A DNA stretch of 64,000 nucleotides from Edolisoma coerulescens (Eukaryota; Chordata; Aves; Passeriformes; Campephagidae), in NCBI GenBank assembly GCA_013397115.1, contig VWZW01004614.1:129663-193662 (forward strand), given 5' to 3'. Below, one piece after another: positions 23,881 to 37,050 of this stretch (positions are counted from its first letter, which is position 1; each line of letters starts with the position of its first letter). The notes under the pieces were generated by a model. It searched no databases. It saw only the letters and a program-made list of their open reading frames with translations, and was not told the origin of the DNA. The position numbers were made by a program, and so were the translations under genes.

Positions 23881-25779
23881 TTGGTGGGTTTTTGTCCAGT
23901 TTTGTCCTCTACCATCACAGGAGAGTGGCTGTTTTAGGCCCTTTGTCCCCTCTATGGTTCCACAGCTATCTTACAGTTCATTGCACGAGTAAAAAGCAAA
24001 AAATGAACTAGGATAGCAACAGAAGGCCTTCAAAGAGGTGATGGTAAGGAAGTGCATGGGAATACCAGCTCCTCTACCTCCTCCACGCCCATTCACTCCT
24101 GTGACTCAGTGCCACAGAGCACCTCCTCTGCCAGGAAGCACAGCCCCCTTGCACAAAGAGGATGTGGCTGATAGCTGACCTTGCCTTTCCTACAGGAGAA
24201 ATGGCAGTGGCACTTCTGGGACCCCCTCTTTGCACCTTGGGAAGATGTACAACTGCTTTGTGAAAAGCAGAATCTGTTTAAGACCCATAAGGGTCACCAG
24301 AATGTATGTCCCAAATCCACAGAAACAAACTAGTATGGAGATCTCTGTAAAGAGGTTTTAGGTATTCATTGTAAATAAGCAGAAAAGGAACGTGAAATGC
24401 TCCAAAATATTTCTTTCAAAAGTCCTCAGCATGGTGGACATAGGCTACAGCATTTTTTGAAAAGGAAAAAAAAAAAAAAAAATCAGTGTCTTTATCCCTG
24501 ACCCCTGCAGTTTCATGATGTTACAGGAAGAGAATCAACTGGCTACAGACAGTTTTTGGAGTTGCTGTCCTATCAGCCAGTGATTATCAGATTGTCTGCC
24601 TGTAATGACATATCCAGTCATATGTTTTCCCCATCAAGCCCAAAATAAATGAAAGGAGGAAACAAAGGAGTGTAAGAGTCCAGCACTTCATTCTTCATAC
24701 TTCAAGAGCTGCAACGACAAATACTAGGGGAAATTCCCAAGTGAGAAATGATACCAGTTCAAGGTCACATAAGCTAATGCATGGAAGTACATTACAAGAA
24801 AACTAGAAAGCTATTTTGGGGACAGACATTGTTTACTGAATGCTTGGAGGGATTTTTTTATGTTTGGTGCCTGGGCTCTGGGTTAGCAGTTGAGCCAATG
24901 TTTCTAAAGCAAGGGGCTGGGAACTGGGGGATTCTGTATGCTGCTTCTGGGGACCAGGGGCTAAACTGGTCCTTCTTTTCTGAACCTCAGGAAAGCTCCC
25001 ATTTTTCACAGTCAGGACTATAAACATCATGTGTTCTTTATAGCACTGCAGAAAAAGTTAATTTCTTAGTTTGATGACAGTCAGTTTCATGGGGAAGAGC
25101 TAAATGTTTTTCTTACTGAAGTCATTAAAAGCAATGTGGTGGCAACTTTCTCTAGGAAGAAAGTGTGTAAGTGGGGCTGTTCCTTGGAGAAATGTTGGTT
25201 TTCTTGGAGCTCCCACACTTAGTGTGATGCAAAATGTGCTGCTGTTTTCCCATAGCAGCAGGGGGTGTGGGGATATTTTGGGTCCTCCTTTCCTACCAGA
25301 GCTACACAGGGCCTACCGAGCATCACAAGGACCAGGAGGAAATGCTGATGATAGCTGACAAGGCCAAATCTCAAGAGAGGTGAGAGCAGGAGAGGGAGTC
25401 CTAGAGCACTGACAGGTGCCTGCCCCCTCCTTCCTTGCACCCCTGTGGGGTACCTCTATGCCTTGGGCAGTACGGGGGATGCTGTGGCAGTGTAGGCAGG
25501 GCTGTGAGCGGAGCCCAACCAGCCTTGGCACGGGTCTTGCCAGTGTCCACCCTGGGGCAGGAGCATGAGCAAAGGCTGACCCAATGACTCATACACAAAT
25601 CTCTTTCTTTTGACTTGTTAGGGCTGCAAGCTCAATTGAGAACTGCTTACACTAACCAAAACTCTGCCTCAAGTTAAACCGGCTGTCAGGTCACACCGGA
25701 AAACGGGCCTTATTTTCTACCTTCCTGTGGGACCTGGAGTCATTTATGATTTCTCCAGGAGGGACCTCTCCTCCTAAAC
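23881..25779. other. Non-coding DNA, no gene seen
   Basis: It holds an A-run of about 17 bases at 24466-24482 and several small open frames without recognisable domains. Nothing else is supportable. Confidence 0.5.
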
Positions 25780-26190
25780 ACACCACAGTGGGCCTGAGAA
25801 AGTCTTTCCAACAGGAGCATCATTGACGGTGATACATTTCTGCTGGCCGCTTCAGATTTGCCAAACAAATGGACAGCTTGTATGAAAAAAGTCCCCTGTG
25901 AGGGCTAATCATAACAACATTTGCACTGCTCGACCCTTGCTGCATTCAGTCTTTGCAGATGGTGAATGTGTCTGCATGGGGACCTCCACCGAGCCTTTGC
26001 TGGCACTTGGGGCTGCCCCCAGCCCGGGAGCGCCTCCCCACTATTATTAATAATAAATTTGCAGGACTGGCATGTGCTGCCTCTGCTTCCTGTGGCAGCT
26101 GAAGCCAAGTCTGTAAAACAGGTCTAATTTTAGAGCAGCCAGGGCTGAGCACAGGGTGAGACCAAACCGGGGAAATTTTGAGTTTTCATT
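25780..26190. other. Possible conserved non-coding element
   Basis: The stretch mixes AT-rich words (ctattattaataataaatttgcagg) with GC-rich words (cagcccgggagcgcctcccc) and shows none of the simple-repeat decay seen nearby. That texture is often seen in conserved non-coding elements, but I cannot test conservation here. No exon or RNA structure is apparent. This is a weak impression and not a call. Confidence 0.2.
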
Positions 26191-27600
26191 GTTTCCTCAG
26201 CTGTGGGTGAAGATCTCCCATGGATGTTTGGGAGAGTTTTTCCCAGACACGTGAGCCCTCGCCTCTAGCTGCATCTCACACTAGCTCAGTCTCTAAAACC
26301 CTGGTGACATCAGTCTCTTTATCCCCTTTGTTTCCAAGTCTTTAAAGTGGGAGACTGTTATTTTTCTACAGTGCTTCAAAAAGGGAGAAATTAGTTGTGA
26401 GCATTCATAATGAATGTTGCTCAAGTGTTTGAATAATAAGATGTTGAGAGCTTTGTTTTGTGAGGTAGTGCTTCAAATGCAATGCAATTTGTTTAGGCTT
26501 CCTGGGAAATTATGAAATGCATGTGTATGTGTGTGCATGGAGGGGGCAGGGAAATCTGAGACCAGTTTTTATGTGTGCAGGGAAAGATTTGCAGAACTGT
26601 GTTTTCTGATGACTTCTTGCCATCAGTCAGTTTAATGGTGCTGCGAGTTGCTGAGCTTTTAATGTTTTGTCATTTGGCAACAGTGGAGGGAAAACCTACA
26701 GTGAGGCTGGTCCCTGCTTGAGTGCTGTATATCTGGAAACCTTAACTAGCCCCTGCTGCACTGCTGGACACATAACCCCAAGACTTTGTCATGTGAAAGG
26801 CTATCAGGTAGCACAGTGGTGCAGTCGTGGGCACATCGGAATATGTTGCACAAGGAATGGTACTCTTAGCACAAGAGGTTTTTCTTGTAAACAAACTGAC
26901 CGACAAGCTGAAACAAAGCTATTGAGCCATGGCAAAGAAAAAGGAAAAGTCACACTTCCTTTGTGTTCAGCAGACTGTTGACAGTCGATGAAGTCTGCTA
27001 TTACTGACCTTAAGAAGGCCTATTTTGTTACTGAAAGAGGTTTTCCTGTTCTCTGGATGGATTAACTTGAGCTTAGAATACCCCGCTCTTTTTATTGCAG
27101 GCTTTCATCTCAGCCCATTTTGTCAACATCCTCCAGAAAACAGGAGTCAACTGACAGAGTGACATTGTGGGAGGTGAGAGATTCTGTCTGCATTATTTTC
27201 ACTACCATTTTTACTAAGTGGCCATACAGCGTTCTCATTTAATACTTCTATGCTAATTAAACCTACAATTTAAAAACATTTTCACAAGGCTTTAATTCTT
27301 CTCCTTTGGTCTGGGAACCAGAATAGACCATTTGCAAGGTTATTTATTAGTTTCCGAACAGAGTCTCAGAAAAGGGAGAAAGCAAGGGAAAGGCTCCTTG
27401 AGTGCAAGGCACATAGTACCAGTTCCAATGTTAAACTCAAGTCAGACTTCAAACCACAGGCCAGTTAAAAGGTAATTCTATGAAGTATTTAATTACACTG
27501 AAGCTGTATTATGGATGGACAAGGAAAGGTGTTCCACTGGTGTAACATAACAATCCTTCTTCTCTGGCCCTGAAGACTGAGGGTTTCTAGCCGTTTCTCT
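26191..27600. other. Non-coding DNA, no gene seen
   Basis: A 104-codon plus-strand frame (26667-26981) has no recognisable domain and I read it as chance. Nothing else is supportable. Confidence 0.5.
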
Positions 27601-28720
27601 CCCTGCAATCCTGCTTCCGGCACTTTTAGATGTTATGGCTGGAGGGATTGTTGTTATTATCTGTTACAACAAAGCCTGTGGGATTTCAATCACCAGATAG
27701 AACAGATAGGAAGATAGCCTGTCTTTAAATACCACACATGGAAGAGAGTCTATCCCGTTCCTAGATAAATTGTTGCAGTGTTTAATTCTCTCCCTTGTTA
27801 AAATCTTGGCATTTATCTAGTTCAGATTAATATAGTGTCAGATTCCACCTACTGGATGTCGTGTCTCTGTCTACTAATTCAGAGATCCCCCTGGTATAGG
27901 AAATATAATACAGCTACTTGCAAGCTAAAACCGAAGAAAATTTGGAATTTTCACACAGTGGGCAGATGCGACTTGTCAACATTTGTTTTCACTCCAAATG
28001 ACACGCACAGAAAAGCCTTATTAACATAAAGGAAACCCAGAATGGAAACATACAAACAAACCAACCAATCTAAACAAAATTATCATTTTTTTAATTGTAG
28101 GACCCTTGTTGTTTGAATGTACTAAATGATTGACCAGGGCTTCCTTTTGTGTCAGTTCAATATTAAAAACAAATATTTTCCCATAATGCTGCATTGCTCC
28201 TGGGAATTACGGCCTGAACAAACACTATCTTTATTCAACTTAGGCAGAGGCTTCTTGGCTGGACTACAGCTCCTGTAATATTATATACAACTCTGAATTA
28301 AGTGACAAATTACCCTGTGGCTGGCCCTTAGGAGAAAACAGGTATCTATAACGCAGATAAATGTGTTCACAAGAAGGTGAAGTTTAAAATTTCCTTCAAC
28401 AGAAAAAAAATGAGAAGCAGAGTGGCTTAGAGTGAACTATTTAATTTTGATTGTCCTGAAGGAAAATTAACATTATTTTTTCTTTATAGAAACTTTTGTG
28501 GAAATTTCATTTTCTATTGTTGAGGCAGAATACCCAGCCAGCTCTATTATAAACCACAGATAAATCACCATTTATCCTCCTATTGGATAAATTAAATTAA
28601 TTGAGATTTATTATTTTTAGGATCTCACTAACAGCTTTTGCCAATTGCAAGTATATTTGCATTTCTTTCTTGAACTCTTTCCTGTTTGTCAATAGTGTTT
28701 TTTAAAATGTGAACATTGAA
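27601..28720. other. AT-rich stretch with possible conserved non-coding character
   Basis: Almost no open frames are present. The sequence contains clusters of factor-like words, such as ttgttattatctgttacaac, ccagatagaacagatagg (GATA-like), cctgaacaaacac (forkhead-like) and ttgccaattgc. Long complex AT-rich sequence without repeats in a gene-poor window is typical of conserved regulatory deserts. Single motif matches are common by chance, so this is only a pointer. Confidence 0.2.
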
Positions 28721-30000
28721 GCTGGACTTGCTCTCCTTTAACTATTAATATTCCAAGGAACAGTGAGCGTCTGCCTTTCCATCCTTGTGTTTTATAGTCC
28801 CCTGCTTGCAAATACCAAGATCCCACTTTCTCTTTTTGTTTCTTTTTTGCATTGAATGAGGAACTCTTGTGCAGCTCAGCTGGTTATCAGCCATAACCTC
28901 TAAATCCTTTTCTAAATCTCTCTTTCTAAAATATAGTCCAGTTCTTCAGTGTACAAACTATCTGGGATATTCAGAGTTATATTTAACTGTACATTAAAAT
29001 ATGTTTGGGTTTTTTTCTAAAGAGATCAAGTTACCATACAAATTAGATTCCATGTAGAATAGATCTGCTTTTCTCATTATATACCACACTGTGATTTTTG
29101 TGTCATCTGCACACTTTGCAAGGAATGGACGCAGATATTTTATACTGGATCACAGATAAATATATTAAATAATGAAAACAAATAAAAATGGGCCTCTTGT
29201 AAAATATCCTCACTGTAAGGGCACTCTCCACTGAGTTGCTCTGGGGACTCCTCATTTCTTCCTGTGTTTATTGTGTGCTACACTGTCTTTCTAGAAGATC
29301 TATTTTCTGGCTTGTTGTGCCATGCTGAACTTGGACATTTGCAGGAGCGTACTACATTGGAAGAGTTGTGTAAGATGGTGAACCATTGTAGCTGCTGTCT
29401 GAAAACACCCTGCTGAGTTTGGGAAAATAAAGTATTGAATTAGAACTGCTATTGAATTAGAATGTTATCCAATGTAGCCACCAATACACCATTTTCCACC
29501 TAATGACAAAACAGCCCTATTCTGCATCACTGCCAAAGGCCTTATCTTTTTTGTCTACTCTGATTATTGTCTTATGCTTATGGGAATTGTGTTTATAACA
29601 TCTGATGAGTTTATAACCTTAGTTATATAAGCTGGGAATACATACTTGGTGCTTTGATACTTGGCTATTAAAGGCATTACATTATTCTTTTCACCTATCA
29701 AAGTGTTTTCCATTGCATTTAAATGTTACGCTGGAAGTAAAATTGGTTGTTTTTCTTAAGTAGGTAGAAGAAGAAAGAACAGAAAGAGTTCCCAATGTTT
29801 AAGAGCAGAAATATCTGGAGCTGGAAGTGTGGCTAGTGTGTTGCAGTCCCACGGAGTGATACTCCCCTGAAAATCACAGCCAAGGGGAGGATGTGAAATA
29901 GTGTCTGAAATTCGGTCTGCTCTACTTGCAAGCATGTTTGACACCATCTTCCTACTTACCTGCATGAAATATCCAAATCTCCCATGACAAATCTAGGCTG
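28721..30000. other. Non-coding DNA, no gene seen
   Basis: AT-rich sequence with a short direct repeat, attgaattagaa, twice within 29434-29462. No genes or recognisable elements were found. Confidence 0.5.
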
Positions 30001-30075
30001 TTGACAACTTTAAAATTATTAAATGATATCTGTGTTAATGGTTTACACTCAGATGACACAAAGCTGAGGTTTTAC
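30001..30075 (+). mobile_element. Possible CR1 reverse-transcriptase scrap
   Basis: The frame starting at 30001 reads LLND(I) and then, six residues later, SDDTKLR. CR1 reverse transcriptases carry (F)INDL...(F)ADDTKLGG, where the two Asp residues are the polymerase catalytic pair. The spacing between the two blocks is shorter than usual, which would need a small deletion. A genuine CR1 tail lies about 550 bp downstream on the same strand, but the sequence between them is not recognisable CR1. Chance similarity is a real alternative. Confidence 0.35.
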
Positions 30076-30604
30076 TTTCAGCTATCCAATGAAAGGGGTG
30101 GGTCCATGAGGAAGTATTTATTAAACCAGGAGCTGCAGATCACCATGTCTGTGCCTGGGGTCCTGTGGGCTCTGCTTCTCTCATGTCTCCTTAACAAGAG
30201 ATGATCACACCCACACCCAGGCTTGCAATGCCAGCTTACAGCACGTGAGACCATAGGCTGACCAGCACAGCTGCAAAACCACAGGGTGATTTCAGAGACT
30301 GCTTTGAGACACCACGTACAGAGAAAGCAGAGTTCAAGGTACCCCATGCTGGTATTTGTCAGCAGAGGACGTTTTTGGTGGCTACCAGTGTGGAGCCTGT
30401 GTGGGAAGTGTCTGCTGGAAGCCTGTTTTGGGGTCATTATCCAGGGCACTACAAGGTGTTAAATATCTTCCACTTGTCCTGGTTTCTCGGAGACCTGGAT
30501 TCACCTGTCAAGAAATGATGGAAAACCCGTGCATTAGTATTTACTGAGGAAACCCCTACTGAGCTTGGTTGTATATACAGAAGGCAAGTGATGTTAAAGG
30601 CTCA
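30076..30604. other. Unassigned sequence between possible RT scrap and CR1 tail
   Basis: I do not recognise CR1 sequence here. Small open frames on both strands (up to 123 codons on the minus strand, 30078-30449) carry no motif. Confidence 0.4.
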
Positions 30605-30759
30605 GGCTGGAAGAACGGGAGTTTGTGTTCATCATCATGTGGTTGTAGCACTTAGGGACATGGTTAAGTGGTGGACTTGGGAGTGCTGGGTTAATGGTTG
30701 GACCTGAGGGACTTAGAGGTCTTTTCCAACCAGAAAAGATTCTATGCCTCTGATTCTAT
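30605..30759 (+). mobile_element. CR1 LINE, 3' tail
   Basis: The plus strand carries 'cacttagggacatggttaag', 'tggtggacttgggagtgctg', 'ggttaatggttggacctgag' and 'aggtcttttccaacc', followed by a degenerate ATTCTATG terminal repeat (gattctatgcctctgattctat). This is the standard order at the 3' end of avian CR1 elements, which are usually 5'-truncated and end in this octamer instead of poly-A. Only about 155 bp remain, so the copy is non-functional. It is the best single argument that the genome is avian or a close relative. Confidence 0.95.
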
Positions 30760-31839
30760 CCTCCCCTTTCGTATCAGTCTTGCAGGGTGTTCCCAAAGGC
30801 TATCAGTGATGTCGGAAAGTGGTCATCCCTAGGTACCCAAAGGGTTCAAGGGATTGTGCATGACATGACTGAGTGCAGGAAGCTCATACACAGCAGACAT
30901 TATATGCAAGATTTGTACAGGGGAATGACTCCTCCACTGGAAAATTCAAAATTGAAATGGGGTGGAAGAAGCCAGCTCCCTGGTCAGTGTGGAGAGAACT
31001 GATTTCAAGAAGAGATATAGCTTTAAGAAATAAGGCAGAGAGGAAACTCTTTTTCTCCAGAGTAGCCTTGGGCTAAAGTCAGCTCGTAGAAAACAAACCA
31101 AGGCCATGTGTCTTACATATTCAATGCACAGCCCTGAAACAACCCACAGCCAGGGATCAAAAGCGAAAGTGCTCATTGTTTGCACAGAGTTTGCTGAATA
31201 CTTCAAATACAGTCATGTATGAATCCAGGGAAAGCAATGAAAGAGAAAACAGTTGTTCGGGAGAACAATTTATTAGGATTAATTTCTCTGGTTTTATTCC
31301 TATTTCCCAGTTCTCTTGACTGGTGGGTTGTTAGCAATATTTTAAAAGCTGGATACAAAATCTAAGTTAAACTCATCCCCGTGTAGAGACCCAGCCTTAA
31401 GGCTTTGATTACATTATGGTGCCATGAAAACCTGGTTTTAAAGGTTGCCCTGGTGCATGGGCATGTTGGCACTCATCCTCTGTGATCTGGTGATGCTCCA
31501 GATCACTTCCTGCAGGCTCCTGGTTTCTTACCATGTCCCTATTTGCATAAGAAAACACTTCCTATTTTAAAACCTTCTCTAAAACCTACAAATTAGTGCA
31601 GATGAATGGCCTCTTGTTGGAACTGGAGTGGTTATCCTAGTTCCAACAATAGCACAGCCAAAGCCAGATTTTAAACCCTCATAATGCATATAATTGTGTG
31701 ATATTATACCAGAGGGGAAATTTGTTCTGTAGTCCAGCTGGTGATTAGCTTTACATTGAGGCATGGAGATTGGATATCCCCTGAAACTTTATCCTGGTTA
31801 ACGTAACTACAGCTGGTATTTTGTGGTATAACAATTCAA
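30760..31839. other. Non-coding DNA, no gene seen
   Basis: Open frames are under 90 codons and no motif is recognisable. Confidence 0.5.
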
Positions 31840-31960
31840 CCCTTACTCCTGAGAGCAGTCCCATTGGGACAGACCTGGAAGTCCTCACTCGGAGTTTACT
31901 CAGGCAGAACATTTGCCACCTTCAGTCGAAGTTTTGACCCAATAAAGTCCAAGTGTGAGC
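31840..31960. repeat. Possible ancient amniote repeat scrap
   Basis: The words ccttactcctgagagcagtcccattg and ctcggagtttactcaggcag resemble the 'ccttactc...gtagtcccattgacttc' and 'gagttttgcctgagtaagg' modules of an old repeat widespread in reptiles and birds. Divergence is high, the family name is unresolved, and boundaries are approximate. Confidence 0.35.
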
Positions 31961-34900
31961 ACCAGAAGATGATCCACCAGCACTTCTTTGTTGGTTGGAC
32001 AGGGTTTTTTCACTCAAATAAGATTTACTAGATCAAACCCCAAACTAGACATAAATACCTGCTAGAAATGTAGGAACCACTAAGCTGTATTTTACTAATA
32101 GCTCAACTACACTAGTATCCCAGAATCACTGACAGCAGCTACAACACTTCTATGAAGGTTACTCTTAACTCAGTAAGCTATGCTAAGTCTGCTTATACCT
32201 GCTTATACTCTAGGATCACATTAACCGGTCATTAATGGATGGCTGATAAACAGAGCCATATCCATTTGCCGTTCTTCCCTTCTGCATCACCACTTCTCAA
32301 TGTGCATGCTCCTACTGATCCTTTTGCCTCTAAATCTCTTCCTGAAACTTCTGAACTAAAGTAAATTCAAAGTGTTTACTTTGAAGGATATTTCTAAAAG
32401 ATGAACTGGCTGTTGTGAAAATCTCCCTCATGTATCACCCTCCTTTTTTTTTTCCATTTTAGTTTTTGTGAAAATGGAATTTAAAATTATTTTTTGAAAG
32501 TTACATTGCAACAGTACGGTTGTTTTTGTGTTTAGCCAATTTTGAGAAAAATCTGTTTTCCCATAAGAAGTGAAAGAGCCCAATATCGGACAAAAACCAT
32601 ATGAAAACCAATACCAGCTGACAGGAAATAAGATTCTTCCTTAACTTTCATTCTGACTGTTAAAAAAATTTGGCTTGAAAATGCATTTTGAAATTCAGTT
32701 TGAAAAATGAAAAATGTCAATGACACTATTTTTTTTTTAATCAAGTGGAAACAGGGCTGGAACTCTTTAAGAGCAAACAGAACAGAAAAAGTTCTTCCCT
32801 AAGAAAACAGTTAAATCTATGTGCCATGGACATATTTATTTCAAAGATGTGTGGTAGCAGTGATCTTTAGAAGGTATTTAGGAATTGCAAGCAAATCCGT
32901 CTTCTTTCACTTGTTCCATTTTGCTTCATATTGATTGCATTTTTTTTGAGTCTAGAAGAGTATGGATAGAAACATATTCTTGGACTACTACACACACTGC
33001 ACTTTTTACATATCTCTACCATATGTTTTCCTTTTTCCATTGTAAAATAAATGGTCCTGTTTATTATTTTTTTACTTATGTCTCCTGTAGAAATTCCCTC
33101 CCACACTATTAATTCTTTGAATCATTCTCATTGCAGCATTTGGAACCTTTTAAATGTCTTCTATGTCTTGTTAAACAGGATCAAAAAGGACTCCAGTGCT
33201 GTAGATGAGAGCACGTCTTCAGCCTTTCCACAGCATAACAGTCTAGATTATGTTTCATTCTTTTTATTTAAAAAAAAAAAAAAGAAGTTTAGCATCTTTG
33301 TGCAATGAGCTACCCAAAAACCACCTTCATAATGAAAATACAGGAGAGCTGGGGCTTCCAGTCTGGTTGGGTTAGACCAGAATTTGCCATAACCTAACAG
33401 GTTTTTGAATAGCAGAGTTGGCTGAGTTGGAAGACCAGAGAGCAGGGCGGGCTGGAGAGATGCTTCCCCCCACCACCCTTCCCACAGTCTGTCTCAGGTT
33501 GCAGCTAAGCCATCATTTTTATAGCCACTAATGGCCTATTCTCCACTAATCCGGGTAATCCCTTTTTGACCACTTTTATACCTTTGCCTTCCACAAACCT
33601 CTTTTGCAATCAGTTACGGGACTTTGCATGTAAAACTACATCTTCATTTGCTTCATGGTTTAATGGAAGCCCCTTGGATCTGGTACTGTGAGAAGCAGTG
33701 GTATCATTCTCCACCTACCTCTGTTACACCATTTGGGATTTTATTTTGTTCTCCATCCTTTTCTCTTTATCATTTCCTTAAAGAGCTGAAAGGTTCATAC
33801 AGTCCCAGGAGCTGAATGTTAAAGTAAATCTCTAACGAGGTAGGAAAGAAAAGCTCTGATTTACTGAATGTGCTATGATGGATGTGATTAAATTCTTGAG
33901 AGTAAAAACTAATTGGACTTAATTGCCAGTCCAGTTACTCTAGTAGAAACATATGTAGAGTTTATGTATTTGGCTGGTATACTCTGTGGAGGCTATGATG
34001 GCCAATGGAAAGATATAAAAGAACTTGGCAGTGTAAACAATACAATTCATTGAACTAAATATTTTGGATAAATCAAAAGGCACTGGAATTCACATTTAGG
34101 CACAGTACTGCAGGGAAATCTGAGGAAAATTCTGATATTGAAGAGCGTACCAGAAGGTGGAAAAGAAAGAAAGACTGAAAAGTGCCCTTAAAATAATTTC
34201 CAGTTTGCTTTTGTCTTCTGAGAGCTTTGATGCTTAGTTGTGCTGTCTGTGAACCTGTCACTTGCTTATAAATGAATGGTGTTACCCCCAACATCTAAGG
34301 ACGGTTTTGAATCACAGAATGTCTCATTTTCCAGGGAGTGGAACTGTGCCAACATGGGCACATGCAGCACACCCCGGCAACACTCACTGTGGCGTATTTC
34401 CGTGAGCTTTTTGGAACTGATACTGGTGCCATTTGACTTGGTAAGTATGGTGATATGTATTCAGCAGCCACACTTGCACACAGTCTTGCTGAGAAATTTC
34501 ACATTGAGAGATATGCATTTATTCATACTAAATGCTTGAGTAACTGTCAGCCTGCGAGCTCTGTTCAGTCTCTCTAACGTCTATCCTTCAGTGGTGTATT
34601 ATAATTTTGAATCAAGTACTACATTCTCTCTGAAGACCAAATTTTTCAGCATTTACCAAACACTAATTGCCAACTCCCTCAGTAAAATCTATCTGCTAAA
34701 TGTATGCATTACACATTAAAAAACTATCGAAATAGGGCATATCTTAGGATTTAGCAGGGAGTTGGCTGAAATGTCTCATGATTGCTTTTCAGTCTTCAAG
34801 AAAATTATTCAGAAGGAAAGGAAACAAAATATCATAAAGCAAGAAAGGGAGGATAGGCCCAGACTGCATTACAATGAACTCAACAGGCTCCCTGGGGAAA

Positions 34901-36389
34901 CCTAAGGAAACTGGTACTGTGCTAATTCTGTGCCAAACCCTGCCCCTCAAAATGATGGAGAGGCGCTCACCTTTCACCAAAGAAAGGAACAAAGCCAAAG
35001 AGAGGTTTAAATATACCTTAGGGCACACGAGAGCCTCGCGTCAGCAGCAGCAGTGCTTAAGTTGTAGGAAAGGGACAGGTTCATCCAGCTGGAACATAGA
35101 GAAGTGGACAAATTTCTCCAGAATGAGCATGGGGTAGCAGCATGATACAACACATCATGTGGGCAGCTAGATCCGCACCCTGCGCAAGGTGTCTGATGGA
35201 CTAATAAGCTTATCTTACCAGTATAAATCTTGGAGGAAATCAGGGCCCCAGAGCTGCATGGGGTCCATGGAAATGGACCAGGGCTAGGAGGTGGCATCTT
35301 GCGGAGGGCATGAGGGCCGCACTCCGAGACTGTTACTGAGCCCCTGTGGTCCACAGGGGACCAGGGAGTGCAGCTGCAGCTCCCTGTAAGGTACTTATCT
35401 GCTCCTTCCTCCAGGCGTGGAGGCTGCCCTTGGCATGGTCTCAGGAGCCAAATGCGGGCGAGTTATGGCCCTGGCCATGACTGTGAGGAGGTGCACGTGA
35501 AGAGCAGGTTTCAGGGGCAGGCTCAGGGAGTTTGTGCAGAGGATGCTGAGTCCCTTGCACTTGAGGAGCAGCTCCTCAAGCCCGGTGACTGCTTTGGTAA
35601 TGTTCAGGTAATTTATCAGTGAGGCACTGGTCTTAAAACACTTTTCCCTCTCTGGCAGGGAAATGATTACCTATCCAGCTATTGGAAACATTAAAAAATT
35701 CATACTAATGAATCTCTTTCTGTTGCCTTCATTATTGTGTGAACCACAACAATTTCGAAGATACAAGTATTTTCCATCAAGACTATGAATAACAGCACTT
35801 GGCAAAACATCCCTATAACAAAGAATAAGCCTCCAACTTTTTTAGTGACTTTACATACAATGTGCCTTAATTACTGGCAAGCATGTCAAGAGTCTATTCC
35901 CACATGTGTCAACACTTTCTTAATACACTATAATTCATCATGTTAGTATGGCAGAAACAAGGTACTCTACATCTTTACACACATCCTTCTCCAACTTCTA
36001 GTCCTGAACTGAGTATTAAATGAACAGAAAGTCTTCATCTAGCAAACAAAGAACAGACCACAGCATCGAAACAGTAAGGTCCCCTGAGTCAATCAAAGTC
36101 ATACATCACAGAGCACTTTATCATATTCTTCACAACACTGTCTAAATCCAAGAAGCACTGCTTTATTGTCAAAAGGACATTTGCTTAATAACAGCAGTAA
36201 ATCCAGAAAGGCAGGCTAATTTTAGACAGAAAACTTGGCTAAGAGAGAACGCTATCGTTTCCCACTCCTGACATTTTTATTCATTGAGTTCATTTTCATG
36301 CTAGTTGTGTGATTAAATGCAGATAGGGATTTATTTCTTTTTAATAAAAAAATACACGATTCTGAAAAAAGCCAAAATTGCAAACAAGG
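31961..36389. other. Non-coding DNA, no gene seen
   Basis: It includes T-runs (32443, 32730), an A-run at 33271-33283, and a mildly CpG-enriched stretch at about 35030-35480 with no gene-like structure. Open frames are at most 115 codons and none is recognisable. Confidence 0.5.
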
Positions 36390-36463
36390 GACCTGATCCT
36401 TTTCCCACAGAAATAAACAATAGTTTTGTTGTTGGCTTCAGTGATGACAGGAATCAAATCCAT
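36390..36463. repeat. Possible ancient amniote repeat scrap (self-complementary type)
   Basis: The words acctgatccttttcccacag and ggcttcagtgatgacaggaatc resemble the 'cctgatcctgc...cccattga' and 'tgacttcagtgggagcaggatc' arms of an old self-complementary repeat. The copy is short and strongly diverged, and the family is unresolved. Confidence 0.3.
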
Positions 36464-37006
36464 GAATCTCTGTTGGAAGAAAAGGTTAAAATTCCATTGG
36501 AAAACTCTTCTTGGACCATACATTAACTCTGGCAGTTCTGGGGGCAACCAAGAACCAGCACAATTTCTTTTCTATTCTGCCTGCACGTATGTGCAAATGT
36601 ATGCGGTGGTATAGGGAGCCATTTCATAAAGAAGCAAGTGAAAATAAATCTGTCCTCAGTGTGTTGAAGTGAAATGTTTTATTTGCACTCATAAACCAAA
36701 GTGCTTGCTGTATTTTTGCATTGCAGTTTTATTATCAACAGTGATACAATCTCCCTTCCTTATGCATAGATACGTGTACAGAGCCAAGAATCTAAGATGA
36801 AGGAAAGAGGTACCATGTAGTGAAAGTAAACATGAGAAATGCTGAGTCTTTTGAAGAACTGGATCTGAACTTCAGAGACAGTGTATGTATTCCCTATTAG
36901 TCACTCAATCAAAAGTAACTGGGTTTCATATGCATTCAGAACAAGATCCAATTCTTTTCTTGGGTAGCAATTACTTGGGTAGAAATTGCTTGAATTCCAC
37001 TAATGA
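36464..37006. other. Non-coding DNA, no gene seen
   Basis: A short imperfect direct repeat (acttgggtag-aatt-ctt) sits near 36959-36992. Nothing else is supportable. Confidence 0.5.
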
Positions 37007-37050
37007 CCGGATTTTGATCTTGTTTATGCCACTTTAAACCTGCCAGGGCT
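37007..37050. repeat. Possible ancient amniote repeat scrap
   Basis: The string ccggattttgatcttgtt followed by tatgccactttaaacc tracks the 'ccggattctgatctcagttacaccagtgtaaatc' module of an old repeat found across reptile and bird genomes. About 45 bp are recognisable. The match is from memory and the family is unresolved. Confidence 0.4.

Noticed and set aside
34310..34340. CR1 tail in reverse orientation (aatcacagaatg)
   Set aside because: Only about ten bases match and no further CR1 modules follow.
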